Source: Ascidia mentula
Lineage: Eukaryota > Chordata > Ascidiacea > Phlebobranchia > Ascidiidae
Assembly (NCBI GenBank): GCA_947561715.1
Contig: OX387204.1
Location: 19,225,001-19,289,000 of the forward strand
Direction of reading: 5' to 3'
Length of the DNA stretch: 64,000 nt
The stretch's first letter is position 1, and every line of letters begins with the position of its first letter. This document shows positions 10,326-25,100 of this stretch, piece after piece. The translations under genes were made by a program, and so were the position numbers. Below the pieces are notes generated by a model, which was not told the DNA's origin, ran no database searches, and worked only from the letters and a program-made list of their open reading frames with translations.

Positions 10326-12502
10326 GTTTCTTCCACGGCTCCAACCCTTATTATTTTAAGTTTACTGCCGGATTATGGTCGCAGTGGCTTGACAAGAATA
10401 TCACCACGTCCATGCGCAGGACATTTTCATTACAAAAATAAACGTCATGGATTTGCACAGTCCTCAATACAGGTTATAATGTGGGCGTCGGCATCGTCCC
10501 ATGTACTAAATAAAATTAAAACAAAACTACTTGTGTTTTTAATCAAATCACTTTAATGTTGGGTTATCGCGTCCGGCGCCGATGTGAAGATACTTTCCAC
10601 ATGGAGAATCACAGTAGAATCGCAGCCAGTTCTAATGTGAGGTGATGAGTTGCAACCGGCGTCAAGAAAAACCCCAACTTAGTCACGTGCGCCTGCCCAG
10701 CTGGTGGTATTATGACATTAAAACTATGGACTCTTCTGTTGGTTTTTAATGTCTACTTGTTACATGTTTGTATATGTATACATACTATAGGTTAGGTCTA
10801 TGTTTCACTTCTCGCATGTATTCCTGTGGTTACTACGACATGCTGCTTTTGAGAGAACTGGATGCTAAAGTATTTGAAACCTGCCACTGGTCTAAATAAT
10901 TACGAGGAACTTAAATTTTGTTCACTTATTTAAGAAATCTCACATAATGGTTCATTTTTTCTTGTAAATTCGATCGTTTCGGTAAGAATTTGTTATTTCA
11001 GTTCTGTCTGAAGGCAAACCAAGCTGTGTTGTTTGCCAGACGCAACAAATATTCGTTATGGTTGTGCGTAAAATTACATTTCTATGGTATGACGTCATGC
11101 CTGGCGCTAGTGTCTGGTAAAGGTCACCCGAGTTCAACAGCAGAAACCGCTGTAGTTTGCGTGCGATGACTGACGAAGGATCAACGTCAAACCAAAATTG
11201 GGAGTTTTGACGTGAGATGTGCGCGTTTAATGCCGTTATACTTGGTGGTTTGCCTCATAAGTGACCATATTACTTGATTTGATGATTTGATATATCTGTA
11301 AGCCAAAGATGCATTAAAGTATAATTTAACCGCAGTATGACAGTGGCATGGTAGCTTGGTCTTTCGTGATTCAAGTGAAATGTCCTACGAGCATTGGTGG
11401 GTGTTGCATATCGTGGCATGTTATGCTGCAGACCAACAATGTCATTACCTATCTTTTGTAAATTTGGGATAGCCATGGCAGCTATGTGAAACAACTCACT
11501 GCTCTGCATGCTGTAAACTCACTGCGCATTTCATTGTCAGATTATTGTTAAGAATACATTTATCCGAAGTGTTTTTGTGTTAATGTTAAAAGGAAAGGCT
11601 GCAGAAACCTTTTTTTTGCAAAAAGGAGAACTTCAAAGAGATAACACTCTTTAAGGAAGGAATTTTGTGAGCGTATGCATTGAAAACATTTTTGTGTGTA
11701 CTACAATTACAACCTTTTCTCAGAATTTCACTTTTTTATGCTGCACTTCTAATATCTTATAGCTATGTCTCAAGAAGTTTTTACCTAACACTTTAAACAT
11801 TTCTTGAAGCCTAGAAGTTATGGAATTAGCAAAGCTCCTATCAGTTTATTTAAATGGAGTTGTTAAATAATAAAATTTGTGTCAGGCAACAGATTTGGAC
11901 TATTTTCATTAGGCTTTAAGATTAACAATGCTTTTACACCTTAAGTATCCATTTAATATTTTTCAAAATCTTTTTTCTGTCACAATGCCGTGGTATTTAG
12001 GTCAACTATTTATTGTACAAAAATCTACTTTGTAAATAAACACTCTCGACAATCTTAAATATTTCAATGTTTTTTATCATATTGCATGTATATATATTAG
12101 GATATTTTGTTGAAATTATTAAATCCTAAGTTTTTTTATGATTTAGAAGTTTTTTGACAAGCAGTTATCTGTCATGCTTACAATCTGCATAAGAAACAGC
12201 TGTTGTTTGGACAAGTTTTCGAAAGATGTTTTTGCTTCTTGTATGCTGTGCAATCCCTGATGCATGGAGCGGATGTATGCGAATACAAACCAGCAACCAA
12301 ATACACGAATGTCAATCCCTTACAATGCAATACAAACTACACAGGTAAGAACTACCTTAAACCTGTTAAAATATCACTGAACAAATGGTTTAGTTTATAT
12401 GTTGGTTGTGTTAACTTGTGTTCACCCTGTTGTCACTTGGTCACAAATTTGAATAATATACTCAATGTAACATTGGTATATGGCAGCAATTGTAATACTA
12501 TT

Positions 12503-12517
12503 GTGGAGTGTGTGAGT

Positions 12518-12560
<43 letters not shown>

Positions 12561-12570
12561 TGTGTGTGTA
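12503..12570. repeat. (GT)n microsatellite
   Basis: About 68 bp of nearly pure GT dinucleotide with a few A and T interruptions, in the intergenic region upstream of the BTB gene. Confidence 0.9.
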
Positions 12571-13170
12571 TGTCTATTATACAACATATATTCAGTTGTC
12601 AATCACATCTTATATAATCATCCGTTTTCAATAAACTCCTTTGGATAACAATGTGCCATATATTTGTATTGTCCAACTGCTTAGTGGGTGAGACTTGTGT
12701 TGTTAGAATTTAATAGCAGAATATACTGTGCGTGCGTGCTTTCGTGTATTTGCATGTTCCGCTAAAGGAAACCCTGATTGCGTTTCGTGATCGTGAATGC
12801 CAATGACATGCAAATTGCTAATTGTACCTTCGGGCTCTGCATATCTTGATTTTCATAAACTTTGAATGATTTTAAGGCTTACTTACTCGTTAAGAAAATT
12901 CGTTGAGGAAAGATATTACCGCAATCAAACCAACCTGACTTGGTTTAGTGCACGTATCGTACCACTGAAAAGCAACACCCATTGTTTCAGTTTGTAATAC
13001 GATATTTTCTTTTTGTCACACTTCCCTATTATTGAAAACAATCCATCCTTTATTGTTTGACAAAACCCAGTGTCTATTCACAAAGTTTTGGTTACACTTA
13101 CCTTCCTTTTGTCTTGAATTTGTATTAAAGCTTTTCCGCTGCGCGCTATGTTGTTGACGTAGTGTTAGAT

Positions 13171-13185
13171 GGAGCCTTCGCAAGT
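13171..13185 (+). CDS. Candidate first coding exon (MEPSQ) of the BTB gene
   Basis: An ATG at 13171 opens five codons (MEPSQ) and ends at a consensus donor (caa|gtaagt). Joining it to the acceptor ttttttgcag at 13849-13858 keeps the phase and reads into [10 protein letters not shown]. Alternatively, transcription starts from a TATA-like box at 13534-13540 and translation at ATG 13838 or 13877. The sequence alone does not decide; the strong polypyrimidine acceptor favours the upstream exon. Confidence 0.45.
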
Positions 13186-16100
13186 AAGTCTTTTTCGTTG
13201 TTTAATTTGGAACTATTTGAAACTTCATGGTTTAGTTATTTTTATTGGCAAGTGTTAAGATTGAGAATTTTTTTTTGGATCTTAACTTTATGATGTAGAT
13301 TTTTGTGCGAATGATGCGCGAACGCAAATACCTGAAGAGCAACATTGGTTAGCCGTTAGTTTGTATAAATAGGAAAGTCATTTAAAGTAAATTTTTAAAC
13401 AACGGCCGTTAGCGGTTTTCTATGCCCAAGTTTAAGAGTAACACGAACGAATTCTTTTCACAGCCGTCACACTAAGGAGTGTGTAGCTTGAATTATATCA
13501 CGTTGGTTAAATTGTTGAAGGCGCACAGCCAAGTATAAAATCGGCCCGTGTTCGCTTCACGCGCGCGCCGAAAAATTTCAATACATTCAAGCGTAACCAA
13601 GCGTTGAATTGAGACCTGGCGTAACACAATGCACTCTAAGAACACATCCAGCCATTCAAATAAGTAAAGCCACCAAGGTTACGCTTCACGCTTGGCTGGG
13701 CGCGTGAAGAGCGTTCCCCTTTGCACACAATCAGGCCGTGACGTAGAACTCTTGTAGAAAACGCCCGACCACTACCTAGGGTTTAGATTTCATGGCTGGA
13801 CATTTTAGTGGACAGTTCTGTACCTGATTGTAGCCAAATGCAAGGTTGTTTTTTGCAGAATTCGAGAATCCAGACAATGCCAGTAGTGTCGCCTGTATCG
13901 AAACAAGCGCCTGGGGTCGCGAGAGATGAACGAGGGGGTGCCCCCAACCCCCCTGCTGACCCCTCTTTACGTTACATCGACACACAGCGTGCAGTTCACT
14001 CGCAATATGTGATGCAACTTCTCCAACTGCAGCGTCGAGCCGGATTTCTTTGTGACATCACAATCCACGTTCGAGATCGTTCGTTTAAGGCGCACAAGCC
14101 TCTGTTGGCCGCGTGCAGTCTCTACTTCCGGTAAGTACACTTAAGTGCCAACCTTTACAAGCAAATAATTTGAATATGTCTCCGTAGTATTGCGTGGTGC
14201 TTATTATCAAGGGAACGTGACAGCCTTTTATGTTATGGCGTGATTAGAGTTTGGTGCGACACGTCTTGATCGTCTGTCTTTTATCGTTCTGCATCTAACA
14301 CACTTATATTCGAATGAGGCATGAATGGGATGCGGTTTGCGAGATGTATTTGATCTCTTTGTTAGCGCTGTGGGCTTGGGTGCTTGGACGTGACTTGAAA
14401 AACTGATCCATCCGCAACGTCTTGCAATAACATTCTGGAATTCCTTTTTTTTGTAATTAAATTCTTTTTTAGGGAAATCCTTTCGAAGGTTTATCTTTGT
14501 TCAGTCTGTTTAACTTTACGTTGATTAATTGCCAGACTGTCATCATTTTAACAAAGTTGAGCTCAAACAAACAGTGGTTATGTAAATTGAGGTGGATCGG
14601 TTGTAACTTAACTATGCATTGGCGCTTACATAACCTGGCCACATAGATTAACGCACCCAATCTGCCGGATTTGAATTTTTTGTTTAGATGAATACCACAA
14701 GCTTGAACTTGGGTCGTTCCGCTTAATGTGGGCCTAATACAGCCGGTTTAAACAGCCTTGAGTTCAATCTGCGTTTTTAACGTTAAAATCTCCATGGTTT
14801 GTTAATTTAATAGTTGGTTATGCAACATCCAACAACCTTGCAAGATAAACTATCCGCCATTATTCCACGTTGTCAACTTCATGTTATTCCAACAAATTTA
14901 GGGTAGGTGTTATTAGTGACAAACCCAAATCTCTTACAAGAAAGTTGATTTTGTAAAAGCGTTGATCGGAAATGTTCCAGATTATCTCGGAAAGGTTTAC
15001 CGCCCAATAAACTTTTTGAAGTTTTCGTGAACAAAGACATGAACGATCTTTGCATGAAAGCGCGGAGCCAACTTCCATCGCGCGAGTTACTCATTAAGTT
15101 CTGTTAATGTTTAACATGTTTGCCAAGCTATGGGTAAACGTTCGACTTTTGGTAAAGAGCAAATTCCTATGTTTGTTGATACCTACCGCAGTATAACCTC
15201 TCTTCTTAACGAGAAATAAAACGTGTGGTGGATTTAACTGTGGCTTGAGCTGCGCAGTATTGCAGAACTATTTGGAAACGTGCCTGCAATATGTTGTTGT
15301 GGCAAACAATTCTTCGTTTTATTCATATCCCGTACATATATTGTGTCATCGGTTTTCGATTGTTGATATTTTCTCTTGAAATAATGTTGCGTTGATTCAC
15401 ATGAAATCTTTACTACACACATTGGGGAAAGTTTTGTCTTTAACTTCCATTGTTTTAAAAATACTAGCAATTGTATATTACCATGAAGTGTTATTTCGGT
15501 ATCAACAAAAAATGGTATTGTTGTCATTGTATATACGGAAACCCACAGTTTTACATGTGGTTGCTGCGTATGCAAAGGGTTGAGTGGTATGTGCGCATAT
15601 TTACGTCAAACAAACCGACTCAGCGATGCAAATTAGAGGTTATCTGTTCTGAAATTCCACCATCCAACCGCGCAAACGTCAAAAAACGTTGAAAAAAACC
15701 ACAGATTGATTCTATTTCTGTGGGAAGTTTTTACCATAGCTGAATGAAACCACATTTGCGCACAAACTTGTCTGGAAAATAAACGCAACTCAAATTCAAC
15801 CTTTCTTGAACAGCCAGAGTTTGGAAGTGACGATACGTTTGTTTAACGTTGTACACGGGCTGGTTGGAACGCGAATTTGTCTTAACATGTTACGTCTGTT
15901 AAAATTGATTGAAGAATTCGCGAGCATATAGGAAGTGCCTCAAAACAACAAAATCAAACCAAAGTTGTTAACCTTTACACCACAAACGAATTGCGGCAAG
16001 ACCACCTTTGGCGTTCACCGTGAAAAGTCGATACGGATTGTAACGCATGGCTGACCGTCACCTTCCACTTCTTTGTTGCCACACCTTCCATATATGGGCA

Positions 16101-19100
16101 TCGTTGTTTTGTATTTGGTTTTACATTCGATTTTAAATAAATATCTTTAAAACTTGTGACATTTTCAAAACCGAAAGCAACAAACTTTTAACGTCGACTG
16201 GAGGAAACGGTGGTTTATTTTTTTGGACACCCTCTTATCCAATCCGCAAGATCCGTAATTTTTCTTACTGTGTATTACGGTGATTGGCAGTGCAAGCCCT
16301 CAGAATTTCGGCTAATCGAGACCACCAAGTTATTGCGAAACACTTCCAAGTGACTTTAGACACATGTACATGTTGTAATACACGTTAGTCGCCTCGATCA
16401 ACTTCAGTAACTGCTTCAATGGAGAGACATCGGGGGCAACGCGCGATTGTTAGAAATGAAATGTTTTGGTGTGGGCTTCGTGTTATTTTAGTGAACTGGG
16501 CTTTTGATGCAGTCTCGGTCACTGGAAAATAACTAAAACTTTTGTGGCAATAGAATAAGTGCCATTGATCTCAATTATTGCGTAACAGGTCGAGCATTGT
16601 GACGCCACTATACCCACTCATACTATCTGGCGCATAACCTCTTGGTTTTGAATCAAGCCATCGTAAAATGTCTTCAGAATTTTTTCGAAGCAATTTTTCA
16701 TTATTTTCCATAGAACACATTCTTCCTTGCGCAATAATTTCAAACATAATTCTCCTTCAAAAAAATGACGCACGAAAATTTGTGATTGTTTGCCGTCCCC
16801 AAATGTATGTTACCCCCCAAACCCTCTGTTTAAACTTGGCAGTGTTTGCAATTAGGGTTGTCAACCACCTCGCCGGCCTGATAGGCTCAGGTTACTGTTT
16901 TACAATTTCCAACAATGATTAAATGAAATTAAACACTTTGTGTTTTAACGAGAAGTTGTTGCGTAACAAAACCCCATTGTGTTGGTAAAATGGTTTTCAG
17001 TTAATGTTTTACAAACACTATCAGAGAACTTTCTAGAAAGGTGTCTGAAGCGGATGACGCAACAGTTTCTGTGCTAAGGAACGTTGAACCTCTGCTCTGT
17101 GTACGCGTGGTTTCAAAGTAGGGGGCTTACGGTCGTCCACGGCTGCCAACCCAACAAGCAAATTTCCTGTTAATGTTTAGACAAATTCCAAGAATCGTTT
17201 ATTCCAGGCAATAAATTCAGTAGAACGGGTGAACAACTCAAACAGGGGTGTGTGTCATTTTTTTTGTCACAGAACATTCACGTGAGTTTTTTAGGGTTCT
17301 TGTTAGGATTTAGATAAGCTTGACACAGATCATCTAAACAACATTCAATAAAGGGCGACAGTTCAAAACCTTTTTTTAATATTCTGGGTCAAAATCAACC
17401 CACTTTTTCGAGCCAGTAGCGTGACGGAACGTTGATGGCTCAAGTGCCCTGTGTGGCCCACCCCCCACACTGCGTTAGAACAAGAACCTTGGGAAAACCC
17501 CGTTACCACGACTGGTCAAAATTCAGATGGAAATTCCTCAATCCCTGTTGGATTCGAACTGACGATCCATGGGATATCATAAGTGCTGTATGGGCCTCAA
17601 ATTTCCTTGTGGTGTTCAGAACATTGGCATTAGGAATTTTGAAACCGCGCCACAATTCTTTTGATAAAAAAACGCTCAAGAATCCTTCATGTTGTTTTCC
17701 AGTTTGTTTGAGACAAGAATTTAATATTTCTATTTTCTCAGATCTCTTTTCGCCGATGCAGCAATCAAGGACTCTGCCGCTCTGGATTTAAACATCCTAA
17801 CCCCATCCGGCTTCGAAGTTCTTCTCGACTATATTTATTCGGGAAGTCTTGCGATCACCGCTGAGAACAGCACTGAGGTTCTATCTGCTGCCACCTGCCT
17901 TCAGGTACTTGTTTGTTTCCACACTTACACGTCACGAGTATTTTCGTCTGACAAATTTCGTAATCGTCCGCGCGCTGTAATATGACGTCACATATAAGGT
18001 AAATGTGGAACTTGTTGAGTTCATGTTGATCACGAGGTCACCCTTGGCAATGTAACAGGGTGACTTTTACGGTTACACTGTATTCAGGTTGGGTGGTCGG
18101 CATTTGTGTTCAACTTAAAAGTTGTTTTGTTGGTCACCAGACGTAGCTGGGGGCTGCGACGTTATTAAAGAAAACTTGGATTATTTTTACAAAAAACCTT
18201 AAAACAATAATCTCGTAAGCGTATAAGTCTGACATAGAGTGGAATGTCGTGTTCAGGATAGAACAAAACACGTGTTCATATTTATATATTACCACTGGCT
18301 TCCGGATGTAGTTATTGAACTCACCTGGAATATATTGCTTGTTTGATTCGAGATATTTTGTGGTTTCTTGGAGCGTGTTTCGCCTCGAGCAGTGTTTGCA
18401 TGTCAGACAGCATATAGAGGCACTTACACAATCAACCACAATGGCATATCGTGATATGGTAATTACATAACTAGCCGTGTTCCCAACGGCTATTTGCATT
18501 AATGCCTGGAAATCACGAATTCACGCGAAACTAGTTTTGTTTCGAACTTCTCGCAAACGCGGCTGTTGTCGTTAGGGTCTAGACGTATATTTGCATAACT
18601 GGTTAATTCACTCAGTGATATTGCCGTTGGGTATTGTCTTCTTGCTTGTGGTTGGTCAGAGATATATGGTTGATTTGTTCAAGTGGACGTTACTGCCGGG
18701 TGGTGTTTCCAGCGTTTCCAACCACCAGTGGTGTTTTGCTTGTTCAGTTAAGATGGAGAAAATACTTGATTTCAAAATATTCCCGCATTATTGTCAAATT
18801 GTCAACATGCGGTTTCAAAGCACAAATATTTTTTGTAACCCAACTTCGGGAGTTGATGCAACAACTATCCGACTTCGCCATATTTATAGAAACGTAAATA
18901 GCGATCATCGTGTTCCGACATTCTGGTTATCATTCCATAAGTGCTTTGTGACGTAATAGACTTCCCGTCCATACTGGATTCAAATATTCGCTTCCATATC
19001 CGACTTCCAACTCATAACAAGGAGGTTAATTTGCATATGAAGGAACTGTTGTATGCAAATTAACCCACCTGTGTATATCCTTCCCTTCTTGCGCGGTAAC

Positions 19101-22100
19101 ACTTCGTTGCCAAGCTGTATACAAGATATCTCAATCATTGAAGGTTGATAATCGTTGTAAGAGAAAACTTCGTGAATCAATTTTCCCACAATGTTTAAAA
19201 CGCATATGGGTGTCTGTGGTATTTTCATTTAATGTAGTTTCAAATTGCACCGGATTCAAGCGAACAAAATGAAAATTTGTAAAACCAATTGTTGCAAATT
19301 TATTGCTTAGCAACTGCTGCTGTCGGTTGTGCGCAGAAAACCTCAAGGCTATGAGCGACCTTTCCGTCCCAGCCAACATTATATTCTTCTCAGAATCTGC
19401 TTGCTGTATGGTCGCTGCGGTTTCATGCAAGTGTTGTATCACGGGGTTATTTTTAATTACCTGTGGTTCGGGACACGCTTTGTTGATCAGGCGAGGTCGA
19501 TCGGCTTCTTTTATTATTTATTAAGAGGGGAAGTACCTTTCTTAGTATTTTTCGATATTTTTTCAAGCGAACTCTTTACCTAACCTAGGATTTGTGGATG
19601 TGTATACCTTGAACTTCTCGTAATCCGGATCGTATCCGGATTAACCGAGTTTGTTGTATCTTGACAAGGAAATTTTGACTTTTCGTCAAATTTTCACTTC
19701 AAGTATGAAGTGTTTGATCCATCTTGAAGTTTTTCCCATTGTCGACTATCTGTGTGGGACCAGGGGGGTTATGGGAAGTGGCGAATTCATCAATTGTTCC
19801 TTTTCCTGTTGCGTCGCGCGAACTCGCGAAACCCGACTCGTTCACGAGGGCTATTCCTCCCCCACTTCATGGTATCGTTATATAATATAAACACAATTGC
19901 CGTATTTTGCATGGCACGTACGCAATGTTGCTAAACTGACTTGTTCGACGTTATGGTTTCTACCGATATTCGTGTTGGTGTTTTGAGCTGACCAAGTCAT
20001 AATTAGTGGAAATATTTTGTCATGTTGGTATGAAATAATGTTTGTGTGAAAAAAATCCACCCAGCTTGCGTGGTTCCTCAATCCGGTGCATTAAAAAGTA
20101 AATCTCCACCAACTCATTTTTCACTTTTCCGTTGGTTGTCCTTTAAAACGCCTCCTGCGTTTCCCCTTTAACCTCGTACCGAACCAAGCGTGACGCTTCG
20201 ACCAATCATTGCGCAGATGACGAACGTGGTGGAGACTTGCCTTAACTTCATGCGTTCATCGTTTCGTATGTGCCGAACAAACGACCCCCTACAGCCAAAC
20301 CAACCTCAAATGAATGGATTGGATTTGTTCAACCCCAAGCAGTGGCCACCGGGTGTCGCAGGACCTTCTCCTCACCGCATGATGGCGCCTCCGAGCAAGA
20401 TGTCCCCCATATCGCAGATGAAAGCAACATCAGCAGGAGGAGTTGTATCTTCTGGTAGGCCAAACCCCATCCCTGAACACCCACAGGTTGGTTATGTGTT
20501 TTGTATTGAAAACATCCATTTTCTGTTGATATTTTGATGATACTGTGCATAATTGGTTCTCTCAAAGTGAGTGACTTAGTATTGTGCAAAAATGGCAGGA
20601 TTATTGAGATTCCCAACAACTTTGACCAAAATGTTTATCAAACTTTCTGATGAAGTAAACGACCCTGGCGCTTCTCCCACATCTGTAGTTAACCTGATTC
20701 TTATCGCACATTATAACTTACAACCGCTACAACCCGTTTATGGGTATTACTGTAAAAGGTAAAAGGTTAGGTCAGGATTTTTGTCATGTAGCTGCTGGCA
20801 GTCAGTGATGCGACCTTTGTGGCGAACTGTTATGACAAAACAATAAGTTTAATGTAAACACTGTTTCTGTTTTCACCGTAAAACGTGGGAAACGCCTTCC
20901 GCAGCATATAGTCGGAAGCGTAGAACTCAAAACTTTTCCTGCTTAACCGTTACGCCTGATCGCTTTCCGTTTCACCAACGCTAATTTCGTTTGTTTATAT
21001 TTCCTTTTTGCGTGGAAAACTTTGCGGAAACTTTCACTGACTCTCATTAGCAGGACAACCTGCAGATCTTGTCAACGGGAAGTATTAACGAGGCAGAGTT
21101 TAAAAGTATCATCGAAAAGTCGAACGCCTCTGTCCTTCCAACCACGCCTCCAAAACCAGGTAAGAAACGTTCGCCAACTTCTCTGTATAAATGACCGAAT
21201 ACCACGATAATAATACAGTTGCTCAGATGAACTTTCTAATATATTGTCATGGCGAAAACGCACAAATGAGGGAAATAAGCAACGTTTCAGCTGTTGAATC
21301 GTAAAGTTGTCTTTGCAGCCGGCGTATACGTGAAGTGCTTGGTATAATTACTGTGACGTCATAACGCGTATTGGCTTCATCTTCAAAGTGTGTTTTGTTA
21401 AAACCAAGAAACCGACCAATAAAATTCTCATTATTGCTTGCACGAAAAAAACGTGTAACATCACTGCTCTCTAACGACATTTTGCGTTGCAGGGTTGGTG
21501 AACGGCGATCCGGTAGTGGGCGCTGACGGTTTGATGCCAAGCACATCGCAACTCCAGTCGGTACTTCCCCTACTTCTGACGAAGGAAGCCCGCCAACCAA
21601 CTTTACAAGAAGTTCAGCAATTCCTATCAAGCATACCTCACCCAACCGCACAGCAGCAGCAGAGAGCGTGGGAAAATTCACATGACATCGTTCAATCCCG
21701 TATGACGTTGGTGCCCCAACTTCCTGGTGGTCAGGAACAATTGTAAGTGAAATATAGTCAATGTATAATTTTGTATTGGGCTCCGAAGTGGGGTTGAATC
21801 TGGATGAAAATTTGTTGATAAATTTGAAAAAGGCTTTAGTTTTACATTTTAAGTCAACAGAGAAATGAATTATTTTATTCATATTTTTGCCTCAACGTTT
21901 TATTGGTTCGCGGGCGTGTCGTCGAGGTGCAGTTGAACCTTTGGCAAGTTTACATGTATTGCAAACTTCCAATATCTGAAGGAAATCTTTCGTTCCAGGT
22001 CTCAGCTCCAAACCAGTTTAAACCGCAGAACTTCCACAGACAAACAACTCAACAACAACAAACCCAATTGCTCGGTAATTTTTGTCCCTGTATAGTTAAA

Positions 22101-25100
22101 TATAGTTAGTGAATGTGTAAGTTATAAACCAGGAGAAAGGCTTAGGTGTGTTGTAAATACATAAGCTGGGCCAACAAATCGTTGATAATGGGGACAATTG
22201 TTCATCATCACCAACGTCATAAATATCAGCAACCAAATAATTCGCTTGCGCGTTTCAATCGTTTCAACAACTGCTTACGACAACCAGTTCCCATCAAACA
22301 CTATGTGATGTAACAATCGAACTGTTATTGTTTATTTAGAACACCTCAACGCTATCTGTCCATTCTGACGTCATAATGCATGGGTCGCGAGCACCGAGTG
22401 GTGATGAGTTTCCCACTGTAAGTGCGAGTGCGATACGTTCCGCACCCGAACAATATAGTGGGGAGCCTGTCTCGGTATCAAACATGCCAACAGGTAACTT
22501 TCATTATCTACTCATTATTATCGGCTGCTAATAGAATGCAGAAAGCGGTTTCTCTGTTAAAATTGATGCACATTTGACAAAAAACTTTTCCAAGTTATAA
22601 ACTGTGAAGGTTTCACATTCTGGTTCTATTCCTACCATCTCACGCTGTTACAACACAATATTGTGGAATATGCAGTGCGTAGGATTCTATTTAGTTTCCG
22701 AGACCTCATGGGTTGGCATTCCATCAATTTGTCGTTTTGTTTTTAGATGCTGATTGCAAGGAGATACCGCGTATAACGGTAAGTTGAACCAAATCACAAA
22801 ATTAAACGCGGCTGAGTTTCGTTGAGGTGACAAACTCTGTGTTCACGAATAAACCAAACTATAATCTAAGCTTTGATAGATTTTGCCCGGAGTTAATCAA
22901 CAGAGTCTGTTTTCACGCTAATATTAAACGGCAGCACTGAGGCTAACCTCTGAAAGTCGACGATTTATCTGCAGAACTCGCAAGTGTCGGTTGACGGTTC
23001 TGAGATGGACAACCACCTCGAAATAAGCGATGATGACACGGTAGATGGTGACGAACACCCTGCATGGAGTGCTGATAGATCAGATGAACAACAGAATTCA
23101 CCAACTGATCTGTCAGGCACACCATGCAAAGTACCCGCCTCTGTTACGTCTACGCCACCATGCGTCCAGAAAACACTAGCTAATCTCGACACCGGTGGCG
23201 CTTCGGGGTCGCCTGCTTTTTTCAAACACCGCGAGATGGGGACAAAGAGCGCCAGTGTCCCATCTTCCCCGAGTAAGGTTTGGGGGAGGAATGTTCGGGC
23301 TGGAAGCTCAGTCAGCGATACGACGGATATGACGCGGGGGAACCACCTAATTCCCGAACCACAAATGCCTGATGGAGAGACGGAAGGTAGGAAAAAATTA
23401 CGTGAGTTTGTTATGCAGGAAAAACCACAATTAACAACATGTGAACTGTTGTAACATGACCTGCGTTTTTGAACGTTATTTCGCACCAACCAGTGGTTGA
23501 ATAATTATTGAAAATACTGCTACATTCCCAGTATTGCCACGAACCCATGTGTCGGGAACTTTATGTTTGCTTCGAATAAAGTGATAGTAGGGCTTTAAAA
23601 TGAAACAAAGACACCGAACTTACAGACAAACGTCAACGAACGCAACAGAATCTGGATGTTAACAACAGATATCCGTGCAGTAAACCTTTTATAGTTTTAA
23701 CTTTTTATGGCGACCGTTAAAGACCTTGGATGTCGGAATTGGTTAAACTTTAACTCAGGGGGAAGAATGAGGACAACCTACTGTTTGCCTTGTAAGGGCG
23801 TAGTTAACAATAACATCAGGACTACCCTCGGCCGTACATTGTTATACGAAGTGAATCAGGAGGTTGGAATCTCATATGGAAGCCAACACACAATTACCGT
23901 CAGTGAGTCACGTGATTATTTGAACCAATCAGGATGAAGGGTATTGAGCAAGGTTATTTTTCGTTGTGGGCGCGAAAATAAAAACAATGGGTTTCGGGTC
24001 TGAATCTCAGGATAGTGAGAGTTGACAGTTTTATTGTTCGCACTTCCGGGGCTTCCCGGGTTTATCCCAGAAACTTTAACACGAATTTTATCGAGGAAAC
24101 AAATCCATAGACCGTGTCAAAATTTGAACAAAAACTCAGCAATTTATTACACTGGACACGGTTGCTCATAGTGCCAACTAATGACGTTGTGATTGGCCAC
24201 TATTACTACTAGTGTCATGTTCCTTTGCCCACTTACTGCCAGTAACTTGTGGCATAGTCCAACATTACTGCTAGTGACATGCGATATTGCCTTTCATTAC
24301 CGATAGTGCCATGTGGCATTGTCCACCGTTACTGCTAGTGACATGCGATATTGCCTTTCATTACCGATAGTGCCATGTGGCATTGTCCACCGTTACCGCT
24401 ATTGCCATGTGGCATTGTCCACCATTACTGCTAGTGACATTTGACACCATGTTTAACTCCCACCTTGTTTCACGTGTCAGGTTCGTCACCGACGACAATA
24501 TTAACGAAGGCGATCCGTACAAGTCTCCTCCCTCCTCGTTCCTCTCCCGCCATCTCAACATCCGGAGATCTCGGACCAGAACCGATCAAGATCGAACTCC
24601 TATCCGACGAAGAGATAGACGCTGTATCTGGGGGATTTCCCGTGCAGGATGACGTCACAAAGCAAGTTGACGTGGCCGATGACGCGTCTACTGTGTCGAA
24701 TACCCTGTCGCGGTCATCAATGGTTGGTTTCGATTCCCCGGGTAAATCGAAGGAGGAATATGAAGATGGAAGAGATGAAGGGAGTGATGGAGATTCGGCT
24801 CTCGACCTGAGTATGCCGCAGAGAGCTCGAGCTTTTCGCTCTAGCGAGGAGTCAGAGGCACATGCGGAGGAGCAGGATGAGGATAAAAACTTTCCTCTTC
24901 CTCTGATCCGAACTCCATCCCAGACAAGCGAGCGGACGATTCAGGACACGGAAAGTGAGAGTGAGCTGGGGTTTCGACAACTTGACCAACAAGATGAATT
25001 CGGGTGAGTGATCAAATGTGTTCATGGGTTGGTGACAACTTGGTTCAACCAGGACTGGTGACAGATGGTGGTTTCTACCTATTGTTAATTAACTGAAGTA

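Larger units (their letters stand above)
9854..13170. other. Intergenic region between divergent Staufen-type and BTB genes
   Basis: About 3.3 kb between the two divergently read start codons. It presumably carries both promoters. I find a 23-bp minisatellite (10237-10325), a GT microsatellite (12503-12570) and one TGACGTCA site (11090-11097). The best exon-like piece is an open stretch that ends in a good donor (cag|gtaaga) at about 12343, but it has no plausible start and no family match, so it is not called. No RNA gene is visible. Confidence 0.5.

Noticed and set aside
12203..12523. Open frame with Cys residues ending in a good donor at about 12343
   Set aside because: No start codon with signal peptide in that frame, no acceptor partner in phase nearby and no family match; it then runs into the GT microsatellite.
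17530..17600. Reverse-strand tRNA-like T-arm
   Set aside because: Acceptor and anticodon stems do not pair; at most a decayed tRNA-derived fragment.
18134..18499. 121-codon minus-strand frame and overlapping plus-strand frames around 18591-18956
   Set aside because: Inside a BTB-gene intron, no similarity to any family I know, and composition like its surroundings.
21247..21882. 211-codon minus-strand frame
   Set aside because: It is the shadow of the plus-strand exon 21493-21742, whose splice sites and phase fit the BTB gene.
22965..23489. 174-codon minus-strand frame
   Set aside because: Shadow of the plus-strand BTB-gene exon 22975-23386.
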